Part shown: one piece after another, positions 25,397 to 33,997 of the stretch
Numbering within the stretch: the first letter of the stretch is position 1
Layout: the number at the start of each line of letters is the position of its first letter
Origin: Clostridia bacterium
Lineage (GTDB): Bacteria > Bacillota > Clostridia > Lachnospirales > Lachnospiraceae
DNA length: 64,000 nt
Assembly (NCBI GenBank): GCA_910575245.1
Contig: CAJTEN010000003.1
Location: 337,746-401,745 of the forward strand
Direction of reading: 5' to 3'
Program-made: the position numbers and the translations under genes
The notes under the pieces: generated by a model
The model's input: only the letters and a program-made list of their open reading frames with translations
Databases searched by the model: none
Told to the model about the DNA's origin: nothing

Positions 25397-25674
25397 CAGA
25401 ACACCTCTTTCCGTATGCCAAACAGCAGGGAGCGCAGCGTCTGAACTAACTCCCCATGATCTGCCTGCTCCCGGTGTTCATATAGATAAGCGGCGGCATA
25501 GAGGACGGCAATCCGCACCATAGGCAGATGCGCTTCCAGTTCTGATAATTCCATCCGCGCCACATCCGCACACAGTCTCTCCCCGGTCTCAATCAGCCCG
25601 GAAATGAAACCATCCTCATCACTGCTGTCCACCCGGAGATACTGCTTCGTTTCCTCCAATGTCAGGACTGCCAT
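25396..25674 (-). CDS. Head-tail connector protein (gp6-like)
   Basis: Protein of 92 residues. MAVLTLEETKQYLRVDSSDE with a following ISGLIETGERLCADVARMEL is the standard gp6-like adaptor that binds the portal dodecamer. It lies just after the capsid gene, as expected. Confidence 0.88.
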   Translation of the reverse strand: MAVLTLEETKQYLRVDSSDEDGFISGLIETGERLCADVARMELSELEAHLPMVRIAVLYAAAYLYEHREQADHGELVQTLRSLLFGIRKEVF

Positions 25675-25691
25675 CCATGCCGCCTCCCTTC

Positions 25692-26906
25692 TTATGATGC
25701 TGATGATGCAGAAGATTTCACCTTCATGGTCTTCACTGCCTCTGACAGAATCAGCTTGCCGTCCACCCTCTGGCTTGCGAGGAATCCCACCTGCCCGGTG
25801 GCCGCAAACAGTTCATTCAGACGCTTGAAGGAGCGCCCCTGCCTGTCAGCAATCCAGTAATAGGAAAAGTCTCCAAATGCCATCACCTTACTGCCCGCCG
25901 CTGCTTCCGGCACATAGGAGGAAGTGTGGTAAGGGCGGTTCAGGATCATGTCCGGCACGCCTGCCTGGACACTCGGCTGCCAGATATAATTCCCGTTATT
26001 GTCTTTCAGTTTCCGCAGGGCTTTCACGGTGGTATCATTCAGCAGCCACACAGCCTTTTTGCGGTAAGGCGCTTTCAGGGAATAGAATAAATCCATTACA
26101 TCATCGAAAGTGATGTTCGCAGTTGCCGTGGTCACGCCATCGGATGCGCCGCCCGTGGCATTTAAAATACCAGTAGGCTTGCCCTTGCCGTCCCCAATGA
26201 AAAAGGCTTCCTCCTCCTTTGTGCCGATCCTGCGCCCGAACTCCTTGGAGATGTAAGCCTCTAAGTTGAATACATTGTCATTTAACAGTTCATCCGATAC
26301 CTTGATCATGGTGGCCACCTTGAACGCGCCGATGGAGACCTGCCCGAAGGAATCGTCCGATTCCGGGTACGCCCCTTCCTCGTCAATCCATGACGCCTCG
26401 CCTTTGGACGCCACCACGGGAATCTTCCTGTCGCCGCTGGAGGTCTGGATCACCGTGGCAAGGCCCCGGAAACAGTTCTCTTCCTCCAATGCCTCCACTA
26501 AAGTGTGTTCAAATTCATCCGGCACAAGGTAGCCGCCCTCGGAATCCGTCCCCACCTGCAGGGCGTTCTCCACATCGAAGAAGTTCTTCCGGCGCATGGC
26601 GTTCCAGAACGTCCTCCTGTAATTGTCCGTTGCCCTGCCCGTCTTTTCCTCCCCATCGGGATGGTTGTTGGGCTTGTTGGTGATTGGCTCGGAGGTAGGC
26701 TTGTTCAGTTCCGCGTCAATGGCGGCCTGCCGCTCCAGGCGTTCGATCTCCTTCCCTAAATCCACCACTTCCTTTTCCATCTTCTCATAGGCGGCGGTGT
26801 CCTCTGCGGAAAGCAGCCCGTCCTCGCCCCTCTTGCTGTCGAGGAACTTCTTCGCCGCCTCCCATGCCTTTGCCCGTTTTTCCCTCAGTTCTAAAATTTT
26901 ACTCAT
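25692..26906 (-). CDS. Major capsid protein, HK97 fold
   Basis: Protein of 404 residues (MSKILELREKRAKAWEAAKK). Residues 1-100 form a coiled-coil delta/scaffold domain, probably removed by the protease at 26926. The capsid part has GGYLVPDEFEHTLVEALEEE, IDEEGAYPESDDSFGQVSIG and ATMIKVSDELLNDN, all typical of HK97-type phage major capsids. Cleavage is likely near residue 100, before the NYRRTFWNAMRR segment; this is inferred. Confidence 0.95.
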   Translation of the reverse strand: MSKILELREKRAKAWEAAKKFLDSKRGEDGLLSAEDTAAYEKMEKEVVDLGKEIERLERQAAIDAELNKPTSEPITNKPNNHPDGEEKTGRATDNYRRTFWNAMRRKNFFDVENALQVGTDSEGGYLVPDEFEHTLVEALEEENCFRGLATVIQTSSGDRKIPVVASKGEASWIDEEGAYPESDDSFGQVSIGAFKVATMIKVSDELLNDNVFNLEAYISKEFGRRIGTKEEEAFFIGDGKGKPTGILNATGGASDGVTTATANITFDDVMDLFYSLKAPYRKKAVWLLNDTTVKALRKLKDNNGNYIWQPSVQAGVPDMILNRPYHTSSYVPEAAAGSKVMAFGDFSYYWIADRQGRSFKRLNELFAATGQVGFLASQRVDGKLILSEAVKTMKVKSSASSAS

Positions 26907-26925
26907 AACATTTCCCTCCATAAAT

Positions 26926-27636
26926 TTAATGTGATAAAAGTTGTAAACGCTTCTCTAACTGCTCTATGGGTATCTTTGCCTCCGGCTTTTTCGGAATCAG
27001 CTTGGTCAGCAGAGAATTGGTGACTGCCGTCCGGGAAAACATCATGCCCTCCATAGCCGCATCCTCTGATTCATCTGTACCTTCCCCTTCATGCAGGATG
27101 CCGTCCGCAAAGCCAAGCTCCACGGCCTTCTTCGCATTGAACCAGCTCTCCGCATCCATGAGGTGGGATATCTTCTTACGGTCCATCCCGGTCTTAATCT
27201 CGTAGGCGTTCATGATGCTTTCCTTCACTTCATTTAACATCTCCCCCGCCTTCTGCATCTCTTTGGAATCACCGATTGCTACCGTAATCGGATTGTGGAT
27301 CATCATTAAACTTGGCGGGGACATCAGCACCGTGGTGCCTGCCATAGCGATAACGGAGGCTGCCGAAGCCGCCAGCGCGTCCACCTTCACGGTCACATCG
27401 CCTTTGTACTCCATGAGCATGTTGTAAATCTGTGCTGCGGCGAATACGTCGCCGCCCGGTGAATTGATCCACACGGTGATGTTGCCGCTCCCGGCATTCA
27501 GCTCTTTTGCGAACAGGGCGGGCGTCACTTCATCTCCGTACCATGTCTCATCCGAAATCTCGCCGTTCAGCACAAGGGTGCGCTCCTCCTCACCCCCTGC
27601 ATCGTTTTTGATCCAGTTCCAGAACTTCCTTTTCAT
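26926..27636 (-). CDS. ClpP-like prohead protease
   Basis: Protein of 236 residues from MKRKFWNWIK. Segments NITVWINSPGGDVFAAAQIY, KVDALAASAASVIAMAG (catalytic Ser) and SLMMIHNPITVAIGD (catalytic His) show the ClpP-type head maturation protease. A longer start at 27660 would fall in the T-run of the hairpin at 27666-27691, so 27636 is preferred. Cleaves the scaffold part of the capsid protein. Confidence 0.92.
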   Translation of the reverse strand: MKRKFWNWIKNDAGGEEERTLVLNGEISDETWYGDEVTPALFAKELNAGSGNITVWINSPGGDVFAAAQIYNMLMEYKGDVTVKVDALAASAASVIAMAGTTVLMSPPSLMMIHNPITVAIGDSKEMQKAGEMLNEVKESIMNAYEIKTGMDRKKISHLMDAESWFNAKKAVELGFADGILHEGEGTDESEDAAMEGMMFSRTAVTNSLLTKLIPKKPEAKIPIEQLEKRLQLLSH

Positions 27637-27665
27637 TCCTGCTAACCTCTCTTTCTGCATAGAAA

Positions 27666-27691
27666 AAACAGGCAGAACATTCCGCCTGTTT
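27666..27691 (-). terminator. Terminator-like hairpin between portal and protease
   Basis: AAACAGGC and GCCTGTTT enclose a 10-nt loop, followed by Ts on the minus strand. A strong intrinsic terminator shape in the middle of the late operon. Confidence 0.65.
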
Positions 27692-27699
27692 CTATATCT

Positions 27700-28959
27700 T
27701 TATTCCTCCTGTGACTCCCCCGGAATTCTCCCGAAAAGCCCTGCGTCCTTTAATCGGCATAGGTTCCCATTGGTGAGAAAAAATTCACCACCCTCCTCCA
27801 CGGGTATCAAATCCATGCTTTCCAGCCGCCGTATATCATTCGGGCACATAAACCCGTTCTGAATGCCGATGGAATAACCCTTCATCCTGCTTTCATAATC
27901 GCCCCGGAGCAGGCCGTCCACGTTCATCTTCACGAAATATTCTTTCTTCTCCTGCGGAAGGAACAATGCTTTCTGTATGGACTGCTCCCAGCGTATCACC
28001 CACGGGTCTAAGGTGTATTTCACGAATTCCAAAGACTGCTGCTCAATGTTACTAAAGCTGCTCTTGTCAAGGTCGCCCACCATGTGCGGCGGGATGCGGT
28101 ACAGCCGCGCGATCTCGTCTATCTGAAATTTCCTCGTCTCCAAAAACTGTGCTTCCTCCGGGGGAATCCCGATCTGCTGGTACTTTAGGCCTTCTTCCAA
28201 AACTGCCACCTTCCCGGCATTCCTGGAGCCGCCATAAGCAGCGTGCCAGCTCTCCCTTACCTTCGCCGGGTCTTTCAGCACACCCGGATGCTCCAGCACG
28301 CCGCCCGGCGTTGCCCCGTTCTCGAAAAAGGACGCGCCGTATTCCTCGCAGGCCAATGTCATGCCCACCGCGTTCTTCGCCATTGCGATGGGCGAATACC
28401 CCACCAGCCCGTCAAAGCCAAGGCCGGGGATGTGCAGCACATCCTCCGGCTGCAATCTCACACGCCCGTATTCGGAAAAGTTGGGGTTTTCATCCGTGTT
28501 CCGGGTATAGGTGTAAAAGAGCCGCCCATGCTCATCCCGGTCAACCTCCATCTTGTCCGGCAGGAGCGGGTACAGGGAAAGCACCCTGCCGCTCCCGTCC
28601 CGGATGACCTGTGCGTAGGCATTCCCCCATATGAGAAGGTGGCTCATCAGCGTCTCCCGGAACACGAAGGACGTCATCTCCGGGTTCGGCTCGTCATGGA
28701 GTAAATAATATAATGGGTGGTCGTACACCCGCTCCTTCCCGGTATCCGTATAGCGGTACACATGGATCGGCAGGGACGCAACAGCCTCCGCCAGTATCCG
28801 CACACAGGAATAGACCGCCGTGGTCTGCATGGCGGTACGCTCATTTACATTTTTCCCGCTGGTGCTTCTTCCAAAGAAAAAGGAATAAGCCGAACCGCCG
28901 TAGCTGTCCTTTGGCTTATCCCTCGCACCCCTTGTTCCAAAAATGGATGGTAGTTTCAT
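27700..28959 (-). CDS. Portal protein
   Basis: Protein of 419 residues starting MKLPSIFGTRGARDKPKDS behind GGAGGTGCCT. AVYSCVRILAEAVASLPIHV, LLHDEPNPEMTSFVFRETLM and IARLYRIPPHMVGDLDKSSF identify the HK97-type portal, the dodecameric DNA gateway at the capsid vertex. It is separated from the terminase by the inserted FRG gene. Confidence 0.95.
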   Translation of the reverse strand: MKLPSIFGTRGARDKPKDSYGGSAYSFFFGRSTSGKNVNERTAMQTTAVYSCVRILAEAVASLPIHVYRYTDTGKERVYDHPLYYLLHDEPNPEMTSFVFRETLMSHLLIWGNAYAQVIRDGSGRVLSLYPLLPDKMEVDRDEHGRLFYTYTRNTDENPNFSEYGRVRLQPEDVLHIPGLGFDGLVGYSPIAMAKNAVGMTLACEEYGASFFENGATPGGVLEHPGVLKDPAKVRESWHAAYGGSRNAGKVAVLEEGLKYQQIGIPPEEAQFLETRKFQIDEIARLYRIPPHMVGDLDKSSFSNIEQQSLEFVKYTLDPWVIRWEQSIQKALFLPQEKKEYFVKMNVDGLLRGDYESRMKGYSIGIQNGFMCPNDIRRLESMDLIPVEEGGEFFLTNGNLCRLKDAGLFGRIPGESQEE

Positions 28960-28989
28960 AGGCACCTCCTAAAAATGAGTAAAAAGAAA

Positions 28990-29007
28990 GCACCTCCGAA
29001 GAGATGC
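28990..29007 (-). terminator. Terminator-like hairpin after the FRG gene
   Basis: On the minus strand GCATCTC, TTCG loop, GAGGTGC followed by TTTCTTTTT. Lies between the inserted FRG gene and the portal ribosome binding site. Confidence 0.6.
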
Positions 29008-29021
29008 CGCAATTCCAAAAG

Positions 29022-29903
29022 TTAATCTGGTAACAAATATTCTTTTGTAATTCCCTTTTTTTCAAGATATTCTAAGATTTCTTCTTTTAGTTCTTTACAG
29101 ATTACCATTTTTACCAACGCATTTCCATTTCTCAATCCTTTTGGGATTTGTACTGAATGAGGGTAAAACATATTATATCCTGCATGGGAACTGATTCTCG
29201 CCATACCCTCCAACGGGTGCTCGAATTCCACTCCACATACATAAAAACATCCGCTTTGTCTCTTTAATCTTAAATTGCTTTCTTTGGCAGTTTCAGGCGG
29301 AACCGCCATAAAACCATGATCCAAGAAAGAAACAATAGCAGTATTTAATTCTATCGTTTCCTTAAATGCCTCTTTAATCTTTGGTTTTTTTCTCAGTATC
29401 ATTTCCGATAACTCTTGTACCGACATCTTGGAATCACTGTTTATCTGGGCTACTTCCGCCAATACACTTGCTGTATACCATTCTGCTTTATGTGGCGAAT
29501 AACACCACATGAATAAGGCACCATCCTTATCCATATTTTCCGAACACGCAAAATACAAGGCTACATCTTTATCCGTTGTAAAATCAATAAATCTGGTGCC
29601 CGTCCTGTAGTGTTGGATATATGCAATTAAATCAAATGAATTCCCATCATGCATGGAACCAAAATCAGCCAGTATTTCATTCTCCTGCTCCTTTGCACCT
29701 TCTATACTGGCACGTATTTTCCATGATTCATCACTTTGCCCTCTAAAAAAAGTTTGCAGATAGACTGACGGATCATCAATGGCAGATATTCCAGGTCTTG
29801 GTAGATTATAAAAACTATTGTAATCGGCAATGATTTTATTAATATCTTCATTCGTATTTACACGGATTTCTTGGTATTCATATTTCTTTTCATACAACGG
29901 CAT
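29022..29903 (-). CDS. FRG-domain protein inserted in the packaging operon (moron)
   Basis: Protein of 293 residues starting MPLYEKKYEYQEIRVNTNED behind TTTGGAGG. The FRG domain is seen as QTFFRGQSDESWKI near residue 50 and LIAYIQHYRTGTRFIDFTTD with DVALYFACSE near 95-125. FRG-domain proteins are widespread in phages and defence-rich islands, but the biochemical role is not established. It is clearly AT-rich compared with terminase and portal, between which it sits, and it is followed by a hairpin. A moron with an accessory (defence or host-modulating) job is inferred. Confidence 0.82.
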   Translation of the reverse strand: MPLYEKKYEYQEIRVNTNEDINKIIADYNSFYNLPRPGISAIDDPSVYLQTFFRGQSDESWKIRASIEGAKEQENEILADFGSMHDGNSFDLIAYIQHYRTGTRFIDFTTDKDVALYFACSENMDKDGALFMWCYSPHKAEWYTASVLAEVAQINSDSKMSVQELSEMILRKKPKIKEAFKETIELNTAIVSFLDHGFMAVPPETAKESNLRLKRQSGCFYVCGVEFEHPLEGMARISSHAGYNMFYPHSVQIPKGLRNGNALVKMVICKELKEEILEYLEKKGITKEYLLPD

Positions 29904-29956
29904 ACCGTTCAACCTCCAAATTTCTTTTCGACAAGTATATCATAAATCCAGCCATT

Positions 29957-31504
29957 CTAAAAGGACAAAATACCCCTCTCGTCATACACGCTGCCCGTGC
30001 TTCCCTCATTCCTGATTGCCCGGTCAAGCCCCATAATCGTGGCAACAGCGCCGTCTATCTTCTCCGTGGACTTCTCCTTGTCCGGCTTGATGTTCCCCGC
30101 CGGGTCCGTGCGGACAAAAATATTATCCATCATCCACCGCAGGACGGGATGCCCGCCATGTGCGATGTTCTTCTCCAGCACCAGCTCCATCAGCCGCTTG
30201 GTGGGCGGCGACATATCCTTAAAGCCCTGCCCGAAGGGGACCACCGTAAAGCCAAGCCCCTCAAGGTTCTGCACCATCTGCACAGCGCCCCACCTGTCGA
30301 ATGCAATCTCTTTGATATGGAACTTCCTGCCGAGGTCATCAATGAAATTCTCAATAAAGCCATAGTGGATCACGTTCCCTTCCGTGGTCTGCAAATATCC
30401 CTGTCGCTCCCACACGTCATAAGGCACATGGTCACGCCGCACACGCAGGCGCATATTTTCTTCCGGTATCCAGAAGTACGGAAGTAAAATATATTTCTCC
30501 GTATCGTTCCGGGGCGGGAATACCAAAACAAAAGCGGTGATGTCAATGGAACTGGATAAATCCAAGCCTCCGTAACATTCCCGCCCCAGCACTTCCCGCT
30601 CGTCCACGGGGAAAGCGCAGGCATCCCATTTCTCCATCTGCATCCACCTTGTGGACTGCTTCACCCACTGGTTCAGACGCAACTGCCGGAAGATATTTTC
30701 CTCTGCCGGATTGTCTTTGGCACTGAGATAGGCATTCCGCACCTTCTCGATGTCAATGGTATGCCCAAGCGAGGGGTTCGCTTTCCTCCACACATCCTCC
30801 GATGACCAGTCCGCATCATCGGATGCGCCATAGATCACAGGGTAAAATGTAGGGTCTATCTTCCTGCCCTGCAGGATGTCCTCCGCTTTCTGGTGCTGCT
30901 CGAAACAGACGGAATGTCTGTCCGTCCCGGCTGTAGTTATTAAAAAGAATAACGGCTGCGTCCTGGCATCGCCGGAGCCTTTGGTCATGACATCGAACAG
31001 CTCCCGGTTCGGCTGGCTGTGCAGCTCGTCAAAAATAACCGCGTGTACATTTAATCCGTGCTTGGTGTAGGCTTCCGCGGAAAGCACCTGGTAGAAACTG
31101 TTGGTGGGTTTATACACCAGCCGCTTTACCGACATGACAGGTTTTATTCTTTTTTTTAGCGCAGGGCACTGCTCCACCATATCCACCGCCACGTCAAAGA
31201 CGATAGATGCCTGCTGGCGGTCAGAGGCGCAGCCGTAAACCTCCGCGCCCCACTCATTATCGCCGCAGGTCATATACAGGGCAACACCTGCCGCCAGTTC
31301 CGATTTCCCGTTCTTTTTGGGAATCTCCACATAGGCAGTGTTGTACTGCCTGTACCCGTTCTCCTTCACTGTACCGAAAACGTCCCGGATGATCGCCTCC
31401 TGCCACGGGAGCAGTTCAAAGGGCTGCCCCCGCCATTTCCCTTTGGTATGTTTCAGGCAGTTAATGAAATCTACCGTCCGTTTCGCCTTTCCCTCGTCAA
31501 ACAC
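29957..31504 (-). CDS. terL: Terminase large subunit
   Basis: Protein of about 515 residues from a GTG start (VFDEGKAKRTVDFINCLKHT) behind AGGGAGG, overlapping TerS by 8 bp. The ATPase has a Walker A-like VEIPKKNGKSELAAG and Walker B HAVIFDELHSQ. The nuclease domain has an acidic YGGLDLSSSIDITAFVL and a late Asp-rich end. This is the packaging motor that cuts and pumps DNA through the portal. Terminase_1/HK97 class. Confidence 0.93.
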   Translation of the reverse strand: MFDEGKAKRTVDFINCLKHTKGKWRGQPFELLPWQEAIIRDVFGTVKENGYRQYNTAYVEIPKKNGKSELAAGVALYMTCGDNEWGAEVYGCASDRQQASIVFDVAVDMVEQCPALKKRIKPVMSVKRLVYKPTNSFYQVLSAEAYTKHGLNVHAVIFDELHSQPNRELFDVMTKGSGDARTQPLFFLITTAGTDRHSVCFEQHQKAEDILQGRKIDPTFYPVIYGASDDADWSSEDVWRKANPSLGHTIDIEKVRNAYLSAKDNPAEENIFRQLRLNQWVKQSTRWMQMEKWDACAFPVDEREVLGRECYGGLDLSSSIDITAFVLVFPPRNDTEKYILLPYFWIPEENMRLRVRRDHVPYDVWERQGYLQTTEGNVIHYGFIENFIDDLGRKFHIKEIAFDRWGAVQMVQNLEGLGFTVVPFGQGFKDMSPPTKRLMELVLEKNIAHGGHPVLRWMMDNIFVRTDPAGNIKPDKEKSTEKIDGAVATIMGLDRAIRNEGSTGSVYDERGILSF

Positions 31505-31979
31505 TATCCCCGCCTCCCTTAAAGAGCAAAAGCTCCATTGCATCGCTTTCCTTGTCCTCGCCGCCCTCCGCCACGATGCGGCTCCGGGAGGAAGGGGTAA
31601 GGCCGAACTGCTCACAGAAGCGGTTCATGATCTTAAGGTAGGTCTGCGCGATGGATACCTGCGGGACCTGCTGCCAGTAGCCGGAAGGGGTCTTTACGAT
31701 GGTGCCGTGCTGGGTGATGAATTCCTCCGCCTCTTTCCATCTGGCGTATGCCTGGCAGTACCCGGCGAATGCCGCCATGTCGATCTCCGTGAGGATGCCC
31801 AGCTTCTCCATCTGCCCCGCCATCCGCTTCCATTCTTTTTTCGCCTCGCCCTCCAGCCATGCCGGACAGCGGGGCGCTTTCTTCTCCGGCTTCGGCTCGC
31901 CCGTGTTAAGGCTCCGCTTGCCGGGGTTGCCCTCCAGCGCCTTGACCGCCGTGGGCTTGGGTTTCCTTCCGCTCTGCAC
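31497..31979 (-). CDS. terS: Terminase small subunit, P27 family
   Basis: Protein of 160 residues from GTG 31979 behind GGAGGCGGC. It opens MQSGRKPKPTAVKALEGNPG then KR, the hallmark of P27-type small terminases, with a helical core (FAGYCQAYARWKEAEEFITQ). It recognises the packaging site. Upstream hairpin at 32008-32046. Confidence 0.92.
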   Translation of the reverse strand: MQSGRKPKPTAVKALEGNPGKRSLNTGEPKPEKKAPRCPAWLEGEAKKEWKRMAGQMEKLGILTEIDMAAFAGYCQAYARWKEAEEFITQHGTIVKTPSGYWQQVPQVSIAQTYLKIMNRFCEQFGLTPSSRSRIVAEGGEDKESDAMELLLFKGGGDSV

Positions 31980-32007
31980 TTTTGCCGCCTCCTTCCCTTA
32001 AATTCAC

Positions 32008-32046
32008 GCAGCAGAAAAGGGCTCCCGGAGGAACCCTTTCTGCTGC
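32008..32046 (-). terminator. Strong hairpin upstream of the terminase genes
   Basis: GCAGCAGAAA...GGG and CCC...TTTCTGCTGC form a long stem with inner TCCCGGAGGA pairing. No long T-run, so it could be a transcript end, a processing site or part of the packaging region. Confidence 0.5.
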
Positions 32047-32058
32047 TATGTATCTATT

Positions 32059-32244
32059 TTATTCCTGCGCCAGAAGTGCGTCCGCCGCTGCCCTCGCCGC
32101 TGTCAGTGCGTTCTCTTCATAAAAATATGGGTCAACGCTGCGGGAAACCTCCGCGCCGTTTTTGTCATGGACGCTGAATCCAAACCCAAGCGCCACATCA
32201 TCCCATTCTGTCTGCAATTCATATCCGTTGTAAATTTCCTTCAT
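32059..32244 (-). CDS. Small phage protein of unknown function
   Basis: Protein of 61 residues (MKEIYNGYELQTEWDDVALG), acidic, with an Ala-rich helical end (ALTAARAAADALLAQE). Good ribosome binding site (AAGGAGGGAAAAACACG) upstream. It sits directly upstream of TerS. No family recognised with confidence. Confidence 0.65.
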   Translation of the reverse strand: MKEIYNGYELQTEWDDVALGFGFSVHDKNGAEVSRSVDPYFYEENALTAARAAADALLAQE

Positions 32245-32259
32245 CGTGTTTTTCCCTCC

Positions 32260-32496
32260 TTAGTTGTATTCCATGATCAGGATCGCCAGCGCCGCTTTTG
32301 TCGCGTCATCCTCCGGCTCGCAGTCCCATCCCCTGTCGTAGCAGCAGGTGGTCTTCCCGTCTATCTTTATGGCCAGTTTGGAAATCCTCCCGCCGTCAAT
32401 CCCGAAAACGCTCCCTTCCTCATAATGCTTTACCGTATAGCTGCAGGCTGTCATCCTTCCGTCCTGCGGTATCCCGATTACCCCTTTTCTTACCAT
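32260..32496 (-). CDS. Small phage protein, DUF7678-like
   Basis: Protein of 78 residues from MVRKGVIGIPQDGRMTACSY behind CGGAGGG. The segment KHYEEGSVFGIDGGRISKL, then CCYDRGWDCEPEDDATKAAL, is a recurring small phage/ICE protein in Clostridia that I recall as DUF7678. Function unknown. Repeat A (32526-32619) lies immediately upstream. Confidence 0.65.
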   Translation of the reverse strand: MVRKGVIGIPQDGRMTACSYTVKHYEEGSVFGIDGGRISKLAIKIDGKTTCCYDRGWDCEPEDDATKAALAILIMEYN

Positions 32497-32525
32497 CCTT
32501 TTTCCCTCCGTTTTCCTTTTGTTAG

Positions 32526-32619
32526 ACACATGTTACCTCTGAACGAAGGTATTATCCACTTATATCTGCTTCATAAATGTACCAGAGATAACAGCCGGGG
32601 ATTGTGTACATTATGGCGG
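32526..32619 (-). repeat. Boundary repeat A
   Basis: A 94-bp stretch nearly matching repeat B (33033-33126): both run ATGTTACCTCTGAA ... TTATCCAC ... ATATCTGC ... CATAAATGT and end in TATGGCGG. It lies exactly between two small accessory genes. Confidence 0.75.
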
Positions 32620-32624
32620 AGGGC

Positions 32625-32990
32625 TTATGCCTCTTCCGCCTCCATCCTGATCGCCGGGATGACCGCCCGCTCCTGTGTCTGCCAGTCCGTGTAGTTTGCC
32701 TTTACCTCGGTCAGCCCCGCCATCCGGAAGCCATGCTTTTCGAATTCCGCAAGGGTCGGTATCAGGCTTGAAAAGGTGCTGCTGGTGAATTCGCTGATGC
32801 CGTTCTCCTTAAGCGCCCTTGTGATCTCCGGGATGTCGTTGTCCCATATGGTCTCGCCAAAATCGATCCTGTCGTTGCCCGCCGTGATGCTGTTCCGGTA
32901 CGCCCAGAACAATGTGGCGTTGATCCCCCACTCCTTAAGGCTTCCTGCCTGCTCTGCAATGGCCCTCTCAAAAAGTTCAATTTTTTTCAT
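32625..32990 (-). CDS. Accessory phage protein, DUF7698-like
   Basis: Protein of 121 residues starting MKKIELFERAIAEQAGSLKE behind CGGAGGGCACACC. TLFWAYRNSITAGNDRIDFG and IRALKENGISEFT-like text place it in a small phage/conjugative-element family. I believe it is DUF7698, with moderate certainty. Function unknown. It is flanked by boundary repeats A and B, so it looks like an exchangeable single-gene cassette. Confidence 0.65.
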   Translation of the reverse strand: MKKIELFERAIAEQAGSLKEWGINATLFWAYRNSITAGNDRIDFGETIWDNDIPEITRALKENGISEFTSSTFSSLIPTLAEFEKHGFRMAGLTEVKANYTDWQTQERAVIPAIRMEAEEA

Positions 32991-33032
32991 GGTGTGTGCC
33001 CTCCGTTTTTTCGTATTTTCCCTTTCGGCAGT

Positions 33033-33126
33033 ACACATGTTACCTCTGAAAGCGCACATTATCCACTCATATCTGCACCATAAATGTGACAAAGATATGG
33101 GTGGATAACTGTGCATAATATGGCGG
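33033..33126 (-). repeat. Boundary repeat B
   Basis: Partner of repeat A. It also contains GTGGATAA/TTATCCAC inverted copies (33059-33066 and about 33101-33108). A looser copy lies at 35453-35550, overlapping the methyltransferase 3' end. Confidence 0.75.
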
Positions 33127-33127
33127 T

Positions 33128-33346
33128 TTATGAGAACTCCACCATATGTAATGTTTTGCACACGCGTTTATAATCCCCGCGCTTTAATGCCTGCTTACTG
33201 CCATACCGCACCTTCCGGTTCAGATACTTCTTGTTCAGGGAAATGCCCCGGCGCAGTTCGCCCCTCATGCTGTAGGAGCCATTGCCCCGCTGCCAGCAGT
33301 TGCGCTTTTGGTGTGCATTCCCCGGCATCCTTTCCTGCATTGCCAT
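33128..33346 (-). CDS. Small basic phage protein
   Basis: Protein of 72 residues from MAMQERMPGNAHQKRNCWQR behind AAGGGGGTGGAC; a longer start at 33376 is possible. Strongly basic with LNKKYLNRKVRYGSKQALKR, suggesting nucleic acid binding. No family recognised. Confidence 0.55.
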   Translation of the reverse strand: MAMQERMPGNAHQKRNCWQRGNGSYSMRGELRRGISLNKKYLNRKVRYGSKQALKRGDYKRVCKTLHMVEFS

Positions 33347-33376
33347 GTCCGTCCACCCCCTTTCCGATTCCAGCAT

Positions 33377-33766
33377 TTATTTTCTGACCACACCGCGTGT
33401 CCTGATCTCATAAGCTGCCCCGACACGGTTTCCGTTATAATCCTCGCAGCTCACGAATCCCTCGCCGTACATTCCAGAATTGATGTTGATGTATCCGCAC
33501 TGCTGTATCTCATCCACTCCTTCCGGGTGGTAATAGACCGGGTACTGGCAGTTGTTGCCGATACCGTAGGCGTGGGTGACGGTGTTCCCGATACTCATCC
33601 TGTAATATTCCAGATAAGCGCCGAGTTTCTTTTTCAGCAGGTGCATCTGCACCCTGTCCGTCCCCCATTCATACCGGACTATTTCCCCCACGTTGAGGGC
33701 ATCCATGAACTCCCCGACTGCCGCCGCCATCGTCTCCTGCATTGTGTCGTCATATACAATCCTCAT
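33377..33766 (-). CDS. Phage protein of unknown function
   Basis: Protein of 129 residues (MRIVYDDTMQETMAAAVGEF) behind AGGAGGGCGCGGC. Mixed alpha/beta with a Gly/Tyr-rich end (CGYININSGMYGEGFVSCED). The 5' end overlaps the next gene upstream. No recognised domain. Confidence 0.6.
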   Translation of the reverse strand: MRIVYDDTMQETMAAAVGEFMDALNVGEIVRYEWGTDRVQMHLLKKKLGAYLEYYRMSIGNTVTHAYGIGNNCQYPVYYHPEGVDEIQQCGYININSGMYGEGFVSCEDYNGNRVGAAYEIRTRGVVRK

Positions 33767-33983
33767 GCCGCGCCCTCCTGTCTGCTTTTTCTATCCGGCA
33801 GACCATGCCGTCCACCGCCGTGATCCGCCACCCACTTCCCCGCCAGAGGACCTCCGCCATCCATAACCCCACATATCCGTTGCTCCTGCTCCGCCCGGAA
33901 AGGACTTCCCCGTGCCGGAGCATCCATTCCGCAAGGTTTGTTTTCAGGCGGTTCTCCCGCTCCATCTTTTCAGCGTAGTTCAT
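33750..33983 (-). CDS. Small phage protein of unknown function
   Basis: Protein of 77 residues from MNYAEKMERENRLKTNLAEW behind GGGGAGGGTACGG. Middle GRSRSNGYVGLWMAEVLWRG, end Arg-rich. Both ends overlap or abut neighbours, consistent with one accessory operon. Confidence 0.55.
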   Translation of the reverse strand: MNYAEKMERENRLKTNLAEWMLRHGEVLSGRSRSNGYVGLWMAEVLWRGSGWRITAVDGMVCRIEKADRRARHEDCI

Positions 33984-33997
33984 CCGTACCCTCCCCA

